Shown: positions 16,025-25,827, numbered from the stretch's first letter. The stretch is 64,000 nucleotides of DNA from Alphaproteobacteria bacterium (GCA_019245415.1 JAFARO010000004.1:930001-994000), one strand, 5' to 3'. Program-made: numbers and translations. The notes: generated from the sequence alone by a model not told the origin.

Positions 16025-16264
16025 ATGATCACTGCGCGTCAAATTCGGGCGGCCCGCGCTTTGTTGGGTTGGTCGCAGCAAAACCTCGCGGACAAGGCCG
16101 TCGTGTCCTTGAACGCCGTGACGCGCCTTGAGCGGGGCGAGGTCGATCCGCGCTTCAGCACGGTGATGGCTGTCCAGAAGGCCATCACCAAAGCCGGTAT
16201 CGAGTTCATTTCCGAAGATGACAGGAAGGGCGAAGGCGTCCGCCTCGCCAAGACCGGCACCTGA
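16025..16264 (+). CDS. Small Xre-family regulator
   Basis: A 79-residue protein that is almost entirely one Cro/C1 HTH: IRAARALLGWSQQNLADKAV, then SLNAVTRLERGEVDPRFST. The ATG at 16025 is chosen; the longer frame upstream lacks homology. It closely resembles the protein encoded at 52880-53116 on the other strand (same IRAARALL.WSQQ.LADKA and RLER.EVDPR.ST core), so the ICE carries two paralogous regulators at either side of its transfer region. Confidence 0.8.
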   Translation: MITARQIRAARALLGWSQQNLADKAVVSLNAVTRLERGEVDPRFSTVMAVQKAITKAGIEFISEDDRKGEGVRLAKTGT

Positions 16265-16640
16265 AGGCCGTGGCGTTTGTCTTGTGAGCAGCCGGCGGTC
16301 GCACTCGGTCCCGCGGCTTCGCCGCTCCTGCGGGTGCGCCGCGGCGCGCGCGCTGGTCGCGCGCCGCCGGCCGCTCGCCGGCGCGTTCGCCCGCGAAGGC
16401 GCGGGCTCTTGCAGCCTCCATCTCTTCAAGCACGGCTGCCGCCGTGGTCATTCGCTTCTTTTCGGAGCAGACGCTCCGGCTCGGCCGCGGGATCGCTGGC
16501 GCTCGGACGCGCCGCATCCCCGGTCCTGCGCTGCCCGCGACCTGCGACCGCGGGCGTGCTCGGACCGGGTGCCCCCCTCGGCGCCTCCGCCCGCGGCCTC
16601 GGAGCATCAACGGGACAGGCTGTAGGACCGACAAGAGCAC
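16265..16640. other. Very GC-rich non-coding stretch
   Basis: About 375 bp of almost pure G/C with many short inverted repeats (for example around CGGCTTCGCCGCTCC and GCGCGCGC). ORFs exist on every frame only because stop codons are rare at this composition; their translations are Arg/Ala/Pro-rich without family-like sequence. Similar stretches occur before ardC and before the DUF736 gene. Confidence 0.5.
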
Positions 16641-18411
16641 TCAGCGACCCAGGCGCACAACGCGCCGATAGTCGATGGGAAGGTGAAACCGTTTTCGCAA
16701 GGCCCTGAGGTATTGCGCGCCGTCGGGATCCAGCTGTGTTTCGCCCACGACGACCAGCCGTTCGGCTTCCTGACCACCGGGCCACAGCGAATATTCCAGC
16801 AACTGACCGAGCGCTTCTCTCAAGCATGCGCGCGGCGAAGACGAGGTCTTGATCTCAAAGAACCAGTACCGCTTGCCGCGACGTACCACAACGTCGATCA
16901 GCGTGCCGTTTCCGGTGGGCACTTCGATGTCCACGTTGCTTGTACCATATTCACGGATCAGTTCGCGGCGTAGAGCATCCTGTATCTCGACGTGCCGCAG
17001 CTCAGCGACCAGTTCGCGGGCCGCCACCGACACCCTGGCCGAACGGGCTCGCGGCCGGTGCCCCGCTCCAAATGCAAACGGCTGCCTTTCATCCGTCTCC
17101 ACAAGCGGTGCCTCGCCGCCGCTCTCCACAAAGCGATACAGCGGGAGAAGGCGATCGAAGGTGCGCAATATCTTGTCGAAGTCGAGCGCCGGGATCGGAT
17201 CGCTCAAGCCCAGGAAGATGAAGCGTCCCATCTGGGCCTCTTCCGGTTCGATGGGTCTGGGAGCGATGTCGCTTCCGCGGTCTTCGCCATTCCACGACCA
17301 CATGGACATGTCGGCGAATGCATGGGGGTAACTTGAAAGATATTCGTTGAAGAAACGCACTTTCCGGAACAATGGCGCCAAGTCCGGGTAAGTCCGGCTG
17401 GGCTCCAGCGAGAAGGCCACACCGAAACGCACCAACGGTCCTTGCTCGTCGTCCTCGAGTCCGATGTTAAATTGCAGTTCGGTGCGGCCGCCGTCGTGAA
17501 ATGCCCAGCGTTCGTGGATTGTGCGAGCGGCGAAGAGCCTTGTGCCCGTTCGCCGTTTGCGATGAAGCGTGGCGCGGATCGTCTGCAGTTGGCCTATGGC
17601 GTAGCCGCTGGCGCGTGCGTCGATACCAGCCGCCACAACGGCGATCGGCAGATGCGCGATTTCTGCTGTATCAGCTGAGGCTATGTCTGCAAGCCCGATC
17701 AGCGAAGCCCAGGTCGGTTCATCGAGCGGACGGACCTTTGAGGGGCGATCCTCGTCAATGTCCGCGGCAAGTCTCGCTATGGTGTCTTGCTGATTGGCCT
17801 GCAGATCGCGCAAGCGCAACAGGGGCGTCAAGGTGACCGCTTCGATCCGGCATTGCGCGACGTCCGGGGAGACCCAGGCGACACGAGCGATTGCAACGAG
17901 ACCCGCCCGATCGGATGGTTCATTCGCCCAGATCGCAACATGGTCGCCTTGCGCGAGATCCGCTGGGCGTGGGCGGATCGCGATGCCGTTGTGGCTGCGC
18001 CGAGTGCGACCCACGATAAAGACTTGATTCTCCCATGCACTGGCGTCCGCAGGTTCGCTGCTGCCATCAGGGAATCCTTCTGCGTTCAGCTTCAGGAGAA
18101 ATCGGTTGCGCGAATCCGCAGATACCTGTCCGGGTTCGACAACGGTGAAGCCCATGGCTTCTAGCCGCCGCTTGACCGAAACATCTCCACCACGGAAATC
18201 GCTGGCTTTGAGCGCGCCGCGAGTTGGAAACTGGATCCCGTAGGCCACCCCCGGCAATTGCCTTCGAATCATAAAACCGTCCGTCTTCGACGATCAAATA
18301 ACCGGTAGCCTCGCGATAGCCGTATCGCCTGAGGAATTCAGGCCGGCCCAGCAGATTGAACTCGGCCATCGCCTGCCGAACCGCTTCTGCGTTTGTCAGC
18401 TCGCCAATCAT
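16641..18411 (-). pseudogene. McrA-head/PD-(D/E)XK restriction-type nuclease, frameshifted
   Basis: Two frames join into one protein of about 590 residues. The first (from ATG 18411) encodes an N-terminal domain ending GRFYDSKAIAG; the second continues VAYGIQFPTRGALKASDF. Together they match the head domain seen in ScoMcrA-like type IV restriction enzymes (pattern YDSKAI.G.A.G). The C-terminal part (16641-16900) has a PD-(D/E)XK nuclease core: Asp in LIDVVV, then FEIKTS and the REALGQLLEYS helix. The break is at a five-base C run at 18248-18252 (G on the coding strand); with four the frame is intact. So it is a +1 indel: mutation, phase variation or sequencing error. The downstream 543-codon part is otherwise undamaged, suggesting a recent event. 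Likely role when intact: modification-dependent DNA cleavage. Confidence 0.7.
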
Positions 18412-18803
18412 GCTGCCCTCAGCCATCCGCTCCGGTGCGGACGCAAGGCTACTCCTGCTTGTGAGAAATGGCGCGCGTCCCGCTTTGCGGCCGGGCTCTC
18501 GTGAACCGAGCCCGCGAACCTGCGGTCTCGGCCCTCCGGGCTTCGATCCCTGACGCAAGACGAAGAGCTACGGCCGCCGCGCTGCCGCGCGCCGACTTTG
18601 TTCAATAGCAATTCCCCTCCGCGGGGCGGGCGGCGCTCCCTTCTAGGCCCGCCGCGGCGTGCCGCAACCCGCTGCGCGGGTCTTCCGCTTCGCTCCAGCC
18701 CTTCGGGTGCGCCCCGCCTCTGACGGCGGGCCTCTCCGGTCGAAGACGCCGCCCACCCCGCTTCCGGGGAATTGCGCGCGCGAGATCGGAGCAGGAGGTA
18801 ACC
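18412..18803. other. GC-rich intergenic region upstream of ardC
   Basis: About 390 bp between the divergent nuclease and ardC genes. Composition is extremely G/C-rich with short repeats such as CCCGCTTCCGGGG; only shadow ORFs are present. It must hold the promoters of both genes but I cannot place them with confidence. An AGGAGG ribosome site precedes ardC. Confidence 0.45.
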
Positions 18804-19763
18804 ATGAGCCAGACCCACCAGCAGCCCGCCAGCGGCACGAGCCGTCCCGACGCTGTCGCTAGGACTTCCTTTTATGACGAAGTTACCGACCGGATCGTCC
18901 GCGAACTGGAACAGGGCTGTGTGCCTTGGGTGCGGCCTTGGAAGTCTTCCGGTGTCGCGCTTGGCCTTCCGCGCAGCGCCGCCACCCGCAAATTCTATTC
19001 GGGGATCAATGTTCTCATCCTGTGGGATGCCGTCATCAAGCGCGGCTTTGCCTCGCAGGAATGGTTGACCTTCCGCCAATCCTTAAGCCTCGGCGGACAC
19101 GTCCGCAAAGGCGAACGTGGCACCGCTATTTGCTACGCCGACCGCTTCATCCCGAAGAAGGAACAGGAACGCGCCCGCGATACGGGCGACGAACCCAACG
19201 CCGTTCCGTTCCTCAAACGCTTTATCGTGTTCAATGTCGAGCAGTGCGACGGCTTGCCGGGTCATATCGTTGCCGCACCGAAACCCGTTGCGCCGTCCGA
19301 GCTATCGCAGGAGGCGGAAGCCTTGATCGCGGTGACGGGCGCGAAGTTTGTCGAAGGCGGCGGCGAGGCGTTCTATCATCGTGGCGAAGATTTCATCCGG
19401 CTTCCCTACCGCGAAACCTTCCTTTCGCCCGCCGACTACTATTGCAACGCGCTGCATGAACTCGGCCACTGGACCGCGCATTCCTCACGGCTAAACCGCG
19501 ACTTGCAACACCGCTTCGGCTCATCGGCCTATGCGCGCGAAGAACTCATCGCGGAACTGACCAGCGCATTCCTTTGCGCGCATCTGAACATCGTCCCGCA
19601 AATCCGCCATGCGGATTATCTCGGGCATTGGCTGCAAATCCTGAAAGAGGATAGCCGCGCGATCTTTCACGCGACCAGCCAGGCCAGCAAGGCCACCGAC
19701 TTCATCCTCGCGTTACAGCAATCCCGCGAGGCCGACATTCCGACTGCCGAGGCAGCGGAATAG
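18804..19763 (+). CDS. ardC: ArdC-like antirestriction protein
   Basis: A 319-residue protein with the two ArdC parts: an N-terminal ssDNA-binding domain (about 20-150; FYDEVTDRIVRELEQG, PWVRPWKSS, FYSGINVLIL) and a C-terminal zincin-like metallopeptidase domain with His218-Glu-Leu-Gly-His222 (HELGHW) and a downstream EELIAELTSAF third-ligand helix. ArdC proteins protect incoming single-stranded DNA from host restriction in the recipient. An AGGAGG site lies seven bases before the ATG. It is followed after 77 bp by the ParB gene in the same direction, the usual arrangement in trb-type ICEs and plasmids. Confidence 0.92.
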   Translation: MSQTHQQPASGTSRPDAVARTSFYDEVTDRIVRELEQGCVPWVRPWKSSGVALGLPRSAATRKFYSGINVLILWDAVIKRGFASQEWLTFRQSLSLGGHVRKGERGTAICYADRFIPKKEQERARDTGDEPNAVPFLKRFIVFNVEQCDGLPGHIVAAPKPVAPSELSQEAEALIAVTGAKFVEGGGEAFYHRGEDFIRLPYRETFLSPADYYCNALHELGHWTAHSSRLNRDLQHRFGSSAYAREELIAELTSAFLCAHLNIVPQIRHADYLGHWLQILKEDSRAIFHATSQASKATDFILALQQSREADIPTAEAAE

Positions 19764-19840
19764 GTGCATCCCGCACCGCCCGGCCTCGCCACGATCTCGA
19801 AAGACGGACGAGGCCGTCACTCCCCCAAGGAGCAATCATC

Positions 19841-21568
19841 ATGGAATTGGCACACATCGAGTTCAGCAAGCTCAAAATCTCCAAGTGCAACATGCGCTAT
19901 CGCGATCCGCCGCCGGACGTGTCCGACATTCTGCCGTCGATCCGCGTCAAGGGGGTTCTGGAGCCGCTCATCGTGCGGCCCGAGGACGGCAAGTTCGGCG
20001 TGGTGGCGGGACGGCGGCGGTGGTTCTCGCTCAAAGCCGTCAAGGAGAAGCTGGGCGAAGTCGCAGCCCCGCCTTGCGCGATCATGGCGGAAGGCGACGA
20101 CGCCGAAGCCATCGAGGCGTCCTTGTTGGAAAATGTCGCGCGCCGCGATCCCGATCCGATGCGCGAATATGAGACCTTCGTGCGGCTCATCAAGGAGGGC
20201 CGGACGGTGGACGGCATCGCCGCCACCTTCGGCATGACCGCCACGCAGGTCCGCCAGCGTCTCGCGCTCGGAAATCTGCTCCCCAAGATCAGGGATGCCT
20301 ACCGCGCCGAGGACGTGGACGATGAGACGGTGCGCCATCTGACGATGGCGTCCGTCGCGCAGCAGCGGAAATGGCTGCGCCTGTTCAACGACCCGCACCA
20401 CCATTGCCCGCGCGGCTATCAGCTCAAACAATGGCTGTTCGGCGGGCAGCAGATCAGCACCGCCCATGCGCTGTTCAAGCTGGAGGACTACACCGGCCAG
20501 ACGGTGGAGGATTTGTTCGGCGAGGACAGCTACTTCGCGGACGCGGACCTGTTCTGGGCCTTGCAGAACCGCGCCATCGCGGACAAGCGGGAGGCGCTTC
20601 TCAAGTTCGGGTGGAGCGCCGTGGCCATCCTCGAAGTCGGCCAGCGGTTCCAGCAATACGAGCATGTGAAGGTATCCAAGAAGAAGGGCGGCAAGGTGTT
20701 TGTCGCTGTCAGCCATGACGGCGCCGTCGAATTTTTCGACGGCTGGCTGTCGCAGAAGGAAGCGCGAAAGCTGGCAAAGGCCGAGGAACGCGAAAGCGCC
20801 GACACGGCCAAGACGCCACGCGCCAGCGGCGGGCCGGTCATGACGCAGGCCCTCGAAAATTATGTGGACCTGCATCGCCATCTGGCCGTTCGGCAGGCGC
20901 TCATCGCGCATCCGCAAGCCGCCTTCCGGCTCGCGGTCGCGCACATGGCGGCATCTTCCGGCAATTGGAGCGTCAAGCGCGATCCGCAGACGACCCGCAA
21001 TCCGGCCATCCGCGCCAGCATCGAGGCGAGCCCGGCGCAGGCGGCATTCGCCGCCGAAGAACAGGCCGTGTTCGCTTTGCTCGGCTGGACGGCGGAGGAT
21101 GACGAGGACGAAACATTTGTGGTCCGCCGTCAGACGGCGGACGTGTTCGCGCACTTGGTCACGCTTGTCGAGGGCGACGTGACGCGGATCGCGGCCTTCT
21201 TCATGGCGCGCAGCCTGCAAGCGGGCAGCGACGTGGTAGAGGAAGTCGGTACGCGGCTGGCGGTGGACGCGCGGGCGTATTGGCAACCGGACGGTGCGTT
21301 CTTCGACCTCATCCGCGACCGCGCCACGGTCAACGCCATCGTGGGAGAGGTGGCGGGCGAAGCCGTCGCCAAGGCCAACGTCGCGGAGAAGGCCAAGACC
21401 CAGAAGCAGATCGTCCGAGACTGTCTGGCGGGCACAAATGGCCGCGCGAAGGTCGAAGGCTGGCTTCCCGGCTGGCTTGCCTTCCCCGCAGGCGGGATCG
21501 GCCAAGGCCCGTCGATCACCGGCGAGCCGGACGCCGAAATCGGGCCGGAGCGCATGGCCGCCGAATAG
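19841..21568 (+). CDS. ParB/RepB/Spo0J family partition-like protein
   Basis: A 575-residue protein with an N-terminal ParB/sulfiredoxin fold (residues 5-100: IRVKGVLEPLIVRPEDGKFGVVAGRRRW, EASLLENVARRDPDPMREY) followed by an HTH (about 125-150: GMTATQVRQRLALGNLLP) and a long C-terminal region. Large ParB-like proteins of this size are common next to ardC in alphaproteobacterial ICEs and plasmids. No ParA is present in the window, so a classical partition role is uncertain; stabilisation or regulation is possible. AGGAG precedes the ATG. The long open frame on the opposite strand is a shadow. Confidence 0.85.
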   Translation: MELAHIEFSKLKISKCNMRYRDPPPDVSDILPSIRVKGVLEPLIVRPEDGKFGVVAGRRRWFSLKAVKEKLGEVAAPPCAIMAEGDDAEAIEASLLENVARRDPDPMREYETFVRLIKEGRTVDGIAATFGMTATQVRQRLALGNLLPKIRDAYRAEDVDDETVRHLTMASVAQQRKWLRLFNDPHHHCPRGYQLKQWLFGGQQISTAHALFKLEDYTGQTVEDLFGEDSYFADADLFWALQNRAIADKREALLKFGWSAVAILEVGQRFQQYEHVKVSKKKGGKVFVAVSHDGAVEFFDGWLSQKEARKLAKAEERESADTAKTPRASGGPVMTQALENYVDLHRHLAVRQALIAHPQAAFRLAVAHMAASSGNWSVKRDPQTTRNPAIRASIEASPAQAAFAAEEQAVFALLGWTAEDDEDETFVVRRQTADVFAHLVTLVEGDVTRIAAFFMARSLQAGSDVVEEVGTRLAVDARAYWQPDGAFFDLIRDRATVNAIVGEVAGEAVAKANVAEKAKTQKQIVRDCLAGTNGRAKVEGWLPGWLAFPAGGIGQGPSITGEPDAEIGPERMAAE

Positions 21569-21602
21569 TTGGCGGGAGGGCGGTGGAGCGATCCGCCGCT
21601 CT

Positions 21603-22013
21603 TCATTTTTGCAATTCGCCGGATTGCTCCGCGATTTGCGCCTTGGTCGCCTCGCCCAACGCTCCCCATTCCAACAGCATGTCCAGAACGGGGCACAGCG
21701 CGCTTCCCCACTCCGTCAACGCATACTCCACTTTCGGCGGCACCTCAGGATAAACCGTGCGTGCGACAACGCCGTCGTGTTCCAGTTCGCGTAGATGCTG
21801 TGTCAGCATCTTCTGCGAGATGCTCGGAATCGCCTTCTCCAATTTCGAGAAACGCAGCGTTCTCTTGTCGAACAGATGGAAGAGAATGACCATCTTCCAG
21901 CGACCGTTGAGAACGCCAAGCGCGCGTTCCACCCCGCGCGCGGCCATTTCGGGCGTCACATCCACGAGGTTACCTGTAGGTGAGTAGCCCACCTTTTTGT
22001 CGGTTCTTGCCAT
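21603..22013 (-). CDS. HxlR-family transcriptional regulator
   Basis: A 136-residue winged-helix regulator: the N-terminal GVERALGVLNGRWKMVILFHL, RFSKLEKAIPSISQKMLTQHL recognition region, and the wing VEYALTEWGSAL are all HxlR hallmarks. The ATG at 22013 is preceded by AAGGAG; the longer frame is not needed. It is divergent from an NTF2-like/SDR pair with a 53-bp gap, the normal layout for an HxlR protein controlling an adjacent oxidoreductase. Confidence 0.85.
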   Translation of the reverse strand: MARTDKKVGYSPTGNLVDVTPEMAARGVERALGVLNGRWKMVILFHLFDKRTLRFSKLEKAIPSISQKMLTQHLRELEHDGVVARTVYPEVPPKVEYALTEWGSALCPVLDMLLEWGALGEATKAQIAEQSGELQK

Positions 22014-22066
22014 CGCCGCTCCTTGGCAACACATGAGGGTCTGCCGCTGCAATCGCGAGAACCGAC

Positions 22067-22399
22067 ATGGTGCTTCCAACTCTACCAGACAACCTTGCCC
22101 GCTACATCGCGGCGCAAAACCGGCATGATATCAATGCGATGGTGGCGTGCTTTGCGCCGGATGCGCGCGTCCGCGATGAGGGCCGCGACATCGTTGGTGC
22201 GGATGCAATTCGCGCCTGGAAGCAAAATACGTCCGCAAAATATCGCGTGACGGTCGAACCGCTCGAATGCCGCATCGAGGGCGACCGGACCGTGATAGTG
22301 GCCAAGGTCTCCGGTACGTTCAACGGCAGCCCTGCGGACCTGACTTACAGATTTGGCTTCGCCCAGGACGGTAAAATCAACGCGCTGGAAATCGGATGA
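22067..22399 (+). CDS. NTF2-like (SnoaL-type) protein
   Basis: A 110-residue protein of the cone-shaped NTF2/SnoaL fold: [30 protein letters not shown] and [10 protein letters not shown] are typical, followed by alternating beta strands. Such proteins are small enzymes or ligand-binding partners. Its stop overlaps the SDR start by 4 bp, so both are probably made together under HxlR control. Substrate unknown. Confidence 0.75.
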   Translation: MVLPTLPDNLARYIAAQNRHDINAMVACFAPDARVRDEGRDIVGADAIRAWKQNTSAKYRVTVEPLECRIEGDRTVIVAKVSGTFNGSPADLTYRFGFAQDGKINALEIG

Positions 22400-23181
22400 T
22401 GCGCGACTCTCTCGACCTGAGCGGCAAGCGCGCGCTGGTCACTGGCGGCACCAAAGGTATTGGTGCGGCCATTGTGACGCGACTGCGCGAACTTGGCGCG
22501 ACCGTCCTTGCGACGGCACGGACACCAGCCGTTGGAGCATCCGCAGAATCATTGTTTGTAGCGGCGGATGTCGCTACGGCCGAAGGCTGCGCGCGCGTTG
22601 TAGATGCCGTGCGCGACCGCCTGGGTGGCATCGACATTGTCGTCCATGTGGTGGGTGGTTCTTCGGCTCCCGCAGGTGGGTTCGCGGCGCTGAACGACAA
22701 CGAATGGCAGCAAGCCTTCGACCTCAATATGCTCGCCGCCGTGCGCCTGGATCGCGCGTTGCTTCCTACAATGCTGGCGCAAGGCTCCGGCGTTGTGATT
22801 CATATCACCTCGATTCAGCGGCAATTGCCGCTGCCCGAAGCGACAATTGCCTATGCCGCTGCCAAGGCGGCGTTGTCGAACTACAGCAAGGCGTTGTCGA
22901 AGGAGGTCAGTCCGAAAGGCGTCCGCGTCGTTCGGGTTTCGCCGGGCTGGGTCGAAACCGAGGCGGCTGTCGGTCTCGTGGCGACGCTTGCAAAACAGAT
23001 GAACACCGATGCCGACGGTGCTCGGAAGGCGCTCATGGATTCGCTGGGTGGCATCCCAATTGGACGGCCAGCGAAGCCGCGCGAGGTGGCTGATCTCGTC
23101 GCGTTTCTGGTGTCGCCGCTTGCCGCGTCAATCACCGGAGCCGAGTACGTCATCGATGGTGGAACGGTGCCCACGGCGTAA
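22396..23181 (+). CDS. Short-chain dehydrogenase/reductase
   Basis: A 261-residue classical SDR: the coenzyme motif [10 protein letters not shown] (16-25), the active-site Ser in HITSIQRQ and the catalytic YAAAK about 13 residues later, then PGWVET and the C-terminal [10 protein letters not shown]. It would oxidise or reduce a small alcohol or ketone with NAD(P). It completes the HxlR/NTF2/SDR trio, which looks like accessory metabolic cargo placed between the ParB gene and the transfer genes. Confidence 0.9.
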   Translation: MMRDSLDLSGKRALVTGGTKGIGAAIVTRLRELGATVLATARTPAVGASAESLFVAADVATAEGCARVVDAVRDRLGGIDIVVHVVGGSSAPAGGFAALNDNEWQQAFDLNMLAAVRLDRALLPTMLAQGSGVVIHITSIQRQLPLPEATIAYAAAKAALSNYSKALSKEVSPKGVRVVRVSPGWVETEAAVGLVATLAKQMNTDADGARKALMDSLGGIPIGRPAKPREVADLVAFLVSPLAASITGAEYVIDGGTVPTA

Positions 23182-23767
23182 ACTGTCCACCAAAAGTCGG
23201 CCCCTGCGTGCAATTGCATAGGGCGTCGGCGCCGCCGGGATTCCAGATGACGGCGTGCCTCGCGCCATGCCAACGCGCGGATGGAATTGGCTCGCCGGCC
23301 GGCAGGCCGGAAAAGCCCAGGTTCAATCCTGTCCGAAGCTTTGCCAGCATTTGATCGCTCCTCATCGGGGCCAATGAAGCCACAAACGCGACCTGCAGTG
23401 TCGCCGACGGCGGCGGTTTGGGCAGCACGAAGGCGCGCGGATTAGCGCGTGTGCGCTGGTCTCGACCCACCGCTTCGGGATCGGACGCCCAATGCGGAAA
23501 TGCTGTCTCCGTCGCTGTTCGGCGACCATTTCTCCTTGCTCTCGGCTCAAGACCTATGGGCGGGTCCGGTCCTTCCGAAACCATCGCGGCTTAGAAATTT
23601 CCCCGCGCGCTTCGCGCGCTCCTCGCGGTCGCTGCGCTTCAAATTTCACACCGCTCCGGTCCTCCGCTGCGCTACGGCCCAAACGGGTTCGGGTGCCCGT
23701 CCGCCGCCCATGAACGGTCCGCCATCGCAAGGGAGAATGGTCTCCCGCGAACGTAATGGAGACACCA
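23182..23767. other. Intergenic region before the DUF736 gene
   Basis: About 585 bp with no supportable gene. One long open frame here runs through into the HTH gene at 24289 but gives low-complexity Arg/Pro sequence. A short hairpin CCGGCC-GGCA-GGCCGG lies at 23295-23310; it has no T run. The position between maintenance and mobilisation genes would suit an oriT, but I cannot identify a nick site. Confidence 0.4.
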
Positions 23768-24094
23768 ATGCCTGCTATCGGTCACGTCACGAAGTCCAAG
23801 GACGGCAAGTCGTACAAGGGCCAGCTCAAGACGCTTTCGTTCCGCGCCCCCATCGACATTCTGCCCAACACCTCGAAGAACGGCGACAACCAGCCCGACT
23901 ATCGCGTCTACAGCCAGGCCGTCGAGATCGGCGCGGGCTGGGTCAAGACCGGCGAAAGCTCCGGCAAGGACTATGTGAGCCTGAGCCTTTCCGACCCCGC
24001 TTTCGGGCCGAAGAAGCTCTACGCCAACCTCGGCCGCGCCGCCGGTCAGGACGACGAGAGCGTGTTCGCTGTCATCTGGAATCCCGTCGACTAA
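23768..24094 (+). CDS. DUF736 family protein
   Basis: A 108-residue protein of the DUF736 family: MPAIGHVTKSKDGKSYKGQL, the KTLSFRAPIDI strand, and the C-terminal ending SVFAVIWNPVD. The second ATG is chosen because GGAGA lies before it. DUF736 proteins are near-universal in alphaproteobacterial conjugative elements; their role is unknown. A second, diverged copy is encoded at 52545 at the other end of the transfer region. Confidence 0.85.
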   Translation: MPAIGHVTKSKDGKSYKGQLKTLSFRAPIDILPNTSKNGDNQPDYRVYSQAVEIGAGWVKTGESSGKDYVSLSLSDPAFGPKKLYANLGRAAGQDDESVFAVIWNPVD

Positions 24095-24288
24095 CGGCGC
24101 TGGACGCCCCGCGCGCAACCTGCGCGCGGGGCTCCGCGTGTATCGCGACGATCTACGCCCTTGTGCCATGGCGAATCTGCACGACTCGCGTTTTCGCCCG
24201 ATCCGCAGCGCTGGTGTTGCCTTTAGCGTCGTCGATGGGGGCGCGACGGCCCCTGTCGTGCTCCTCGCCCAGGAATCAGCGAGGTATC

Positions 24289-24549
24289 ATGGACAACGAA
24301 CACTCTCTCCCGAACGGCAATTCCGCTCAGATTTCTCAAGGATTGCCGCGTCTTCGCTTCAAGAGTCCGTTTCTGAACACACGACAAGCCGGCGACTACA
24401 TCGGCCTCTCCGGGCGCACATTGGAGAAGATGCGCTGCAACGGATGCGGGCCGGAATATCGCAAACACGGCCGCTATGTCCGCTACCACATAGACGCCCT
24501 GGACGCATGGTCCGCCTCGCATGCCCAGCATTCCACGGCGCACATCTGA
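24289..24549 (+). CDS. Excisionase-like HTH protein, RdfS candidate
   Basis: An 86-residue protein with a winged HTH of the excisionase type (LNTRQAGDYIGLSGRTLEKM, then GPEYRKHGRYVRYHIDALDAW). It immediately precedes the S26 peptidase, transglycosylase and relaxase genes, exactly where rdfS sits in the Mesorhizobium symbiosis ICE. RdfS there is the recombination directionality factor and is induced by FseA; the FseA-like gene at 13894 makes this the probable target. Another HTH gene sits beside the integrase, so assignment is by position and similarity, not proof. Confidence 0.7.
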   Translation: MDNEHSLPNGNSAQISQGLPRLRFKSPFLNTRQAGDYIGLSGRTLEKMRCNGCGPEYRKHGRYVRYHIDALDAWSASHAQHSTAHI

Positions 24550-24550
24550 C

Positions 24551-25090
24551 GTGTCGCCACAGCGCCAGATGACGGTTTCGCTTCATCATCGACATGTCCG
24601 CCGCACGCTCCTATTCGCGCTCGCCGGTCTGTCGATGATCGGCGAGACGGCGCTTCGCGGCACAGTTCCGAGGCTGATCTGGAATGCGAGCGCGAGCGCG
24701 CCACTCGGACTTTATGCGCTCAGTGCCGATCAACCCCGGCGCGGCGATTTCGCGCTTGTTCGGCCACCGCCAGCCATTCGCGATCTGGCAGCGGAGCGTG
24801 GTTACCTCCCTGCGAATGTGCCGATGGTCAAACGCATCGCTGCCACCGACGGCGATCGTGTCTGTGCTGCCGGAACCGAAATTTTCATTGATCAAATCCC
24901 TGTCGCCGCGAGGCTGGCGCGCGATCGTATGCGACGCGCGCTCCCGACCTGGTCCGGATGCCGGCGCCTCGGCTTGAACGATGTGTTCCTCCTGATGGAG
25001 CAGGTTCCGGACTCGTTTGACGGCCGATATTTCGGAGTTACGCCGCGCACATCCATCATCGGAAAACTGGTGCCGCTATGGACAGAATGA
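24551..25090 (+). CDS. traF: TraF-like S26 family peptidase
   Basis: About 179 residues from the GTG at 24551 (an ATG at 24569 is also possible). One N-terminal hydrophobic segment (LLFALAGLSMIGETAL) anchors it in the inner membrane. The signal-peptidase-like active site is visible: Ser49 in SAPLGLY and Lys94 in PMVKRIAA, with the C-terminal box SFDGRYFG. In conjugation systems TraF peptidases mature and cyclise the pilin TrbC, so its substrate is probably the trbC product at 44216. It overlaps the following transglycosylase gene. Confidence 0.85.
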   Translation: MSPQRQMTVSLHHRHVRRTLLFALAGLSMIGETALRGTVPRLIWNASASAPLGLYALSADQPRRGDFALVRPPPAIRDLAAERGYLPANVPMVKRIAATDGDRVCAAGTEIFIDQIPVAARLARDRMRRALPTWSGCRRLGLNDVFLLMEQVPDSFDGRYFGVTPRTSIIGKLVPLWTE

Positions 25091-25827
25091 AGCTGCTTGC
25101 CATAAGCGCCGTCGCTACAACTGTGCTGGTCGTTCCAGCCGCCGCAGCGCCTTCGACGGCCGAAACTGCGATGCCACGCCTTGCGCAATGGCAGTCGATT
25201 ATCACCGAAGCGGCGCAGCAGTTCGGTATTCCCGACGCATGGATTCGCGGCGTCATGCGCGCGGAAAGTGGCGGGCGGACGCGCCTCAACGGCAAGTCGA
25301 TCACGTCGCCGAAGGGCGCCATGGGACTAATGCAGGTCATGCCAGGCACGTATCGAACCTTGCGTATACAATATGGATTGGGCGACGACGCCTATGACCC
25401 GCGAGACAACATCTTTGCCGGCGCGGCCTATCTGCGGCAGATGTACGACCGCTACGGCTATCCGTCTCTGTTCGCCGCGTACAACGCCGGACCAAAGCGC
25501 CTCGACGACTTCCTGGTGCATGGACAGTCGCTGCCGCGCGCCACGCTGGACTATGTCGGAAGCATCGTTCCCGGCGCTGAAATCGCTTTCTCGAACCGTT
25601 CGGGTGCGGTTCCTTTTTTAGCGCCCGTTCAGCTCTCCAGCACGCAGTCGGCGCAGCACTCGGCTTTTGGGAACGCGCTTTTCTTCACAAGAAATGATCC
25701 GGATTCGAGACCAGAATCCGCTGCCGGAGGGGCGCCCGTAGAAGCGCGCTCCGGCAATTCGACGGCGGCATTTTCGTCCACGAACAACGCCGCCTTGTTC
25801 GTTCCTCTCGCAGGAAACACCCAGTAG
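25078..25827 (+). CDS. Lytic transglycosylase (SLT type) for conjugation
   Basis: A 249-residue periplasmic protein: signal peptide residues 1-24 (LLAISAVATTVLVVPAAAA), then an SLT domain with catalytic Glu63 in RAESGG, followed by SPKGAMGLMQVMPGT and AYLRQMY..YG....FAAYNAGP, all standard. The C-terminal 80 residues are low-complexity. It cleaves peptidoglycan to let the secretion apparatus pass. An alternative start at 25087 overlaps the TraF stop as ATGA. Confidence 0.9.
   Translation: MDRMKLLAISAVATTVLVVPAAAAPSTAETAMPRLAQWQSIITEAAQQFGIPDAWIRGVMRAESGGRTRLNGKSITSPKGAMGLMQVMPGTYRTLRIQYGLGDDAYDPRDNIFAGAAYLRQMYDRYGYPSLFAAYNAGPKRLDDFLVHGQSLPRATLDYVGSIVPGAEIAFSNRSGAVPFLAPVQLSSTQSAQHSAFGNALFFTRNDPDSRPESAAGGAPVEARSGNSTAAFSSTNNAALFVPLAGNTQ

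Noticed and set aside
16206..16640. Several overlapping ORFs in the GC-rich stretch
   Set aside because: All frames are open because of composition; no ribosome sites or family-like sequence.
19817..21505. A 562-codon open frame antisense to the ParB gene
   Set aside because: High-GC codon use leaves few stops on the opposite strand; its translation has no domain pattern, while the plus-strand frame is clearly ParB.
23295..23310. Rho-independent terminator after the SDR gene
   Set aside because: The hairpin CCGGCC-GGCA-GGCCGG has no T run on the plus strand and lies over 110 bp past the stop.
23449..24549. A 366-codon open frame running into the HTH gene
   Set aside because: Only the last 86 codons (from 24289) give family-like sequence; the rest is Arg/Pro-rich, crosses the DUF736 gene in another frame and lacks a ribosome site.
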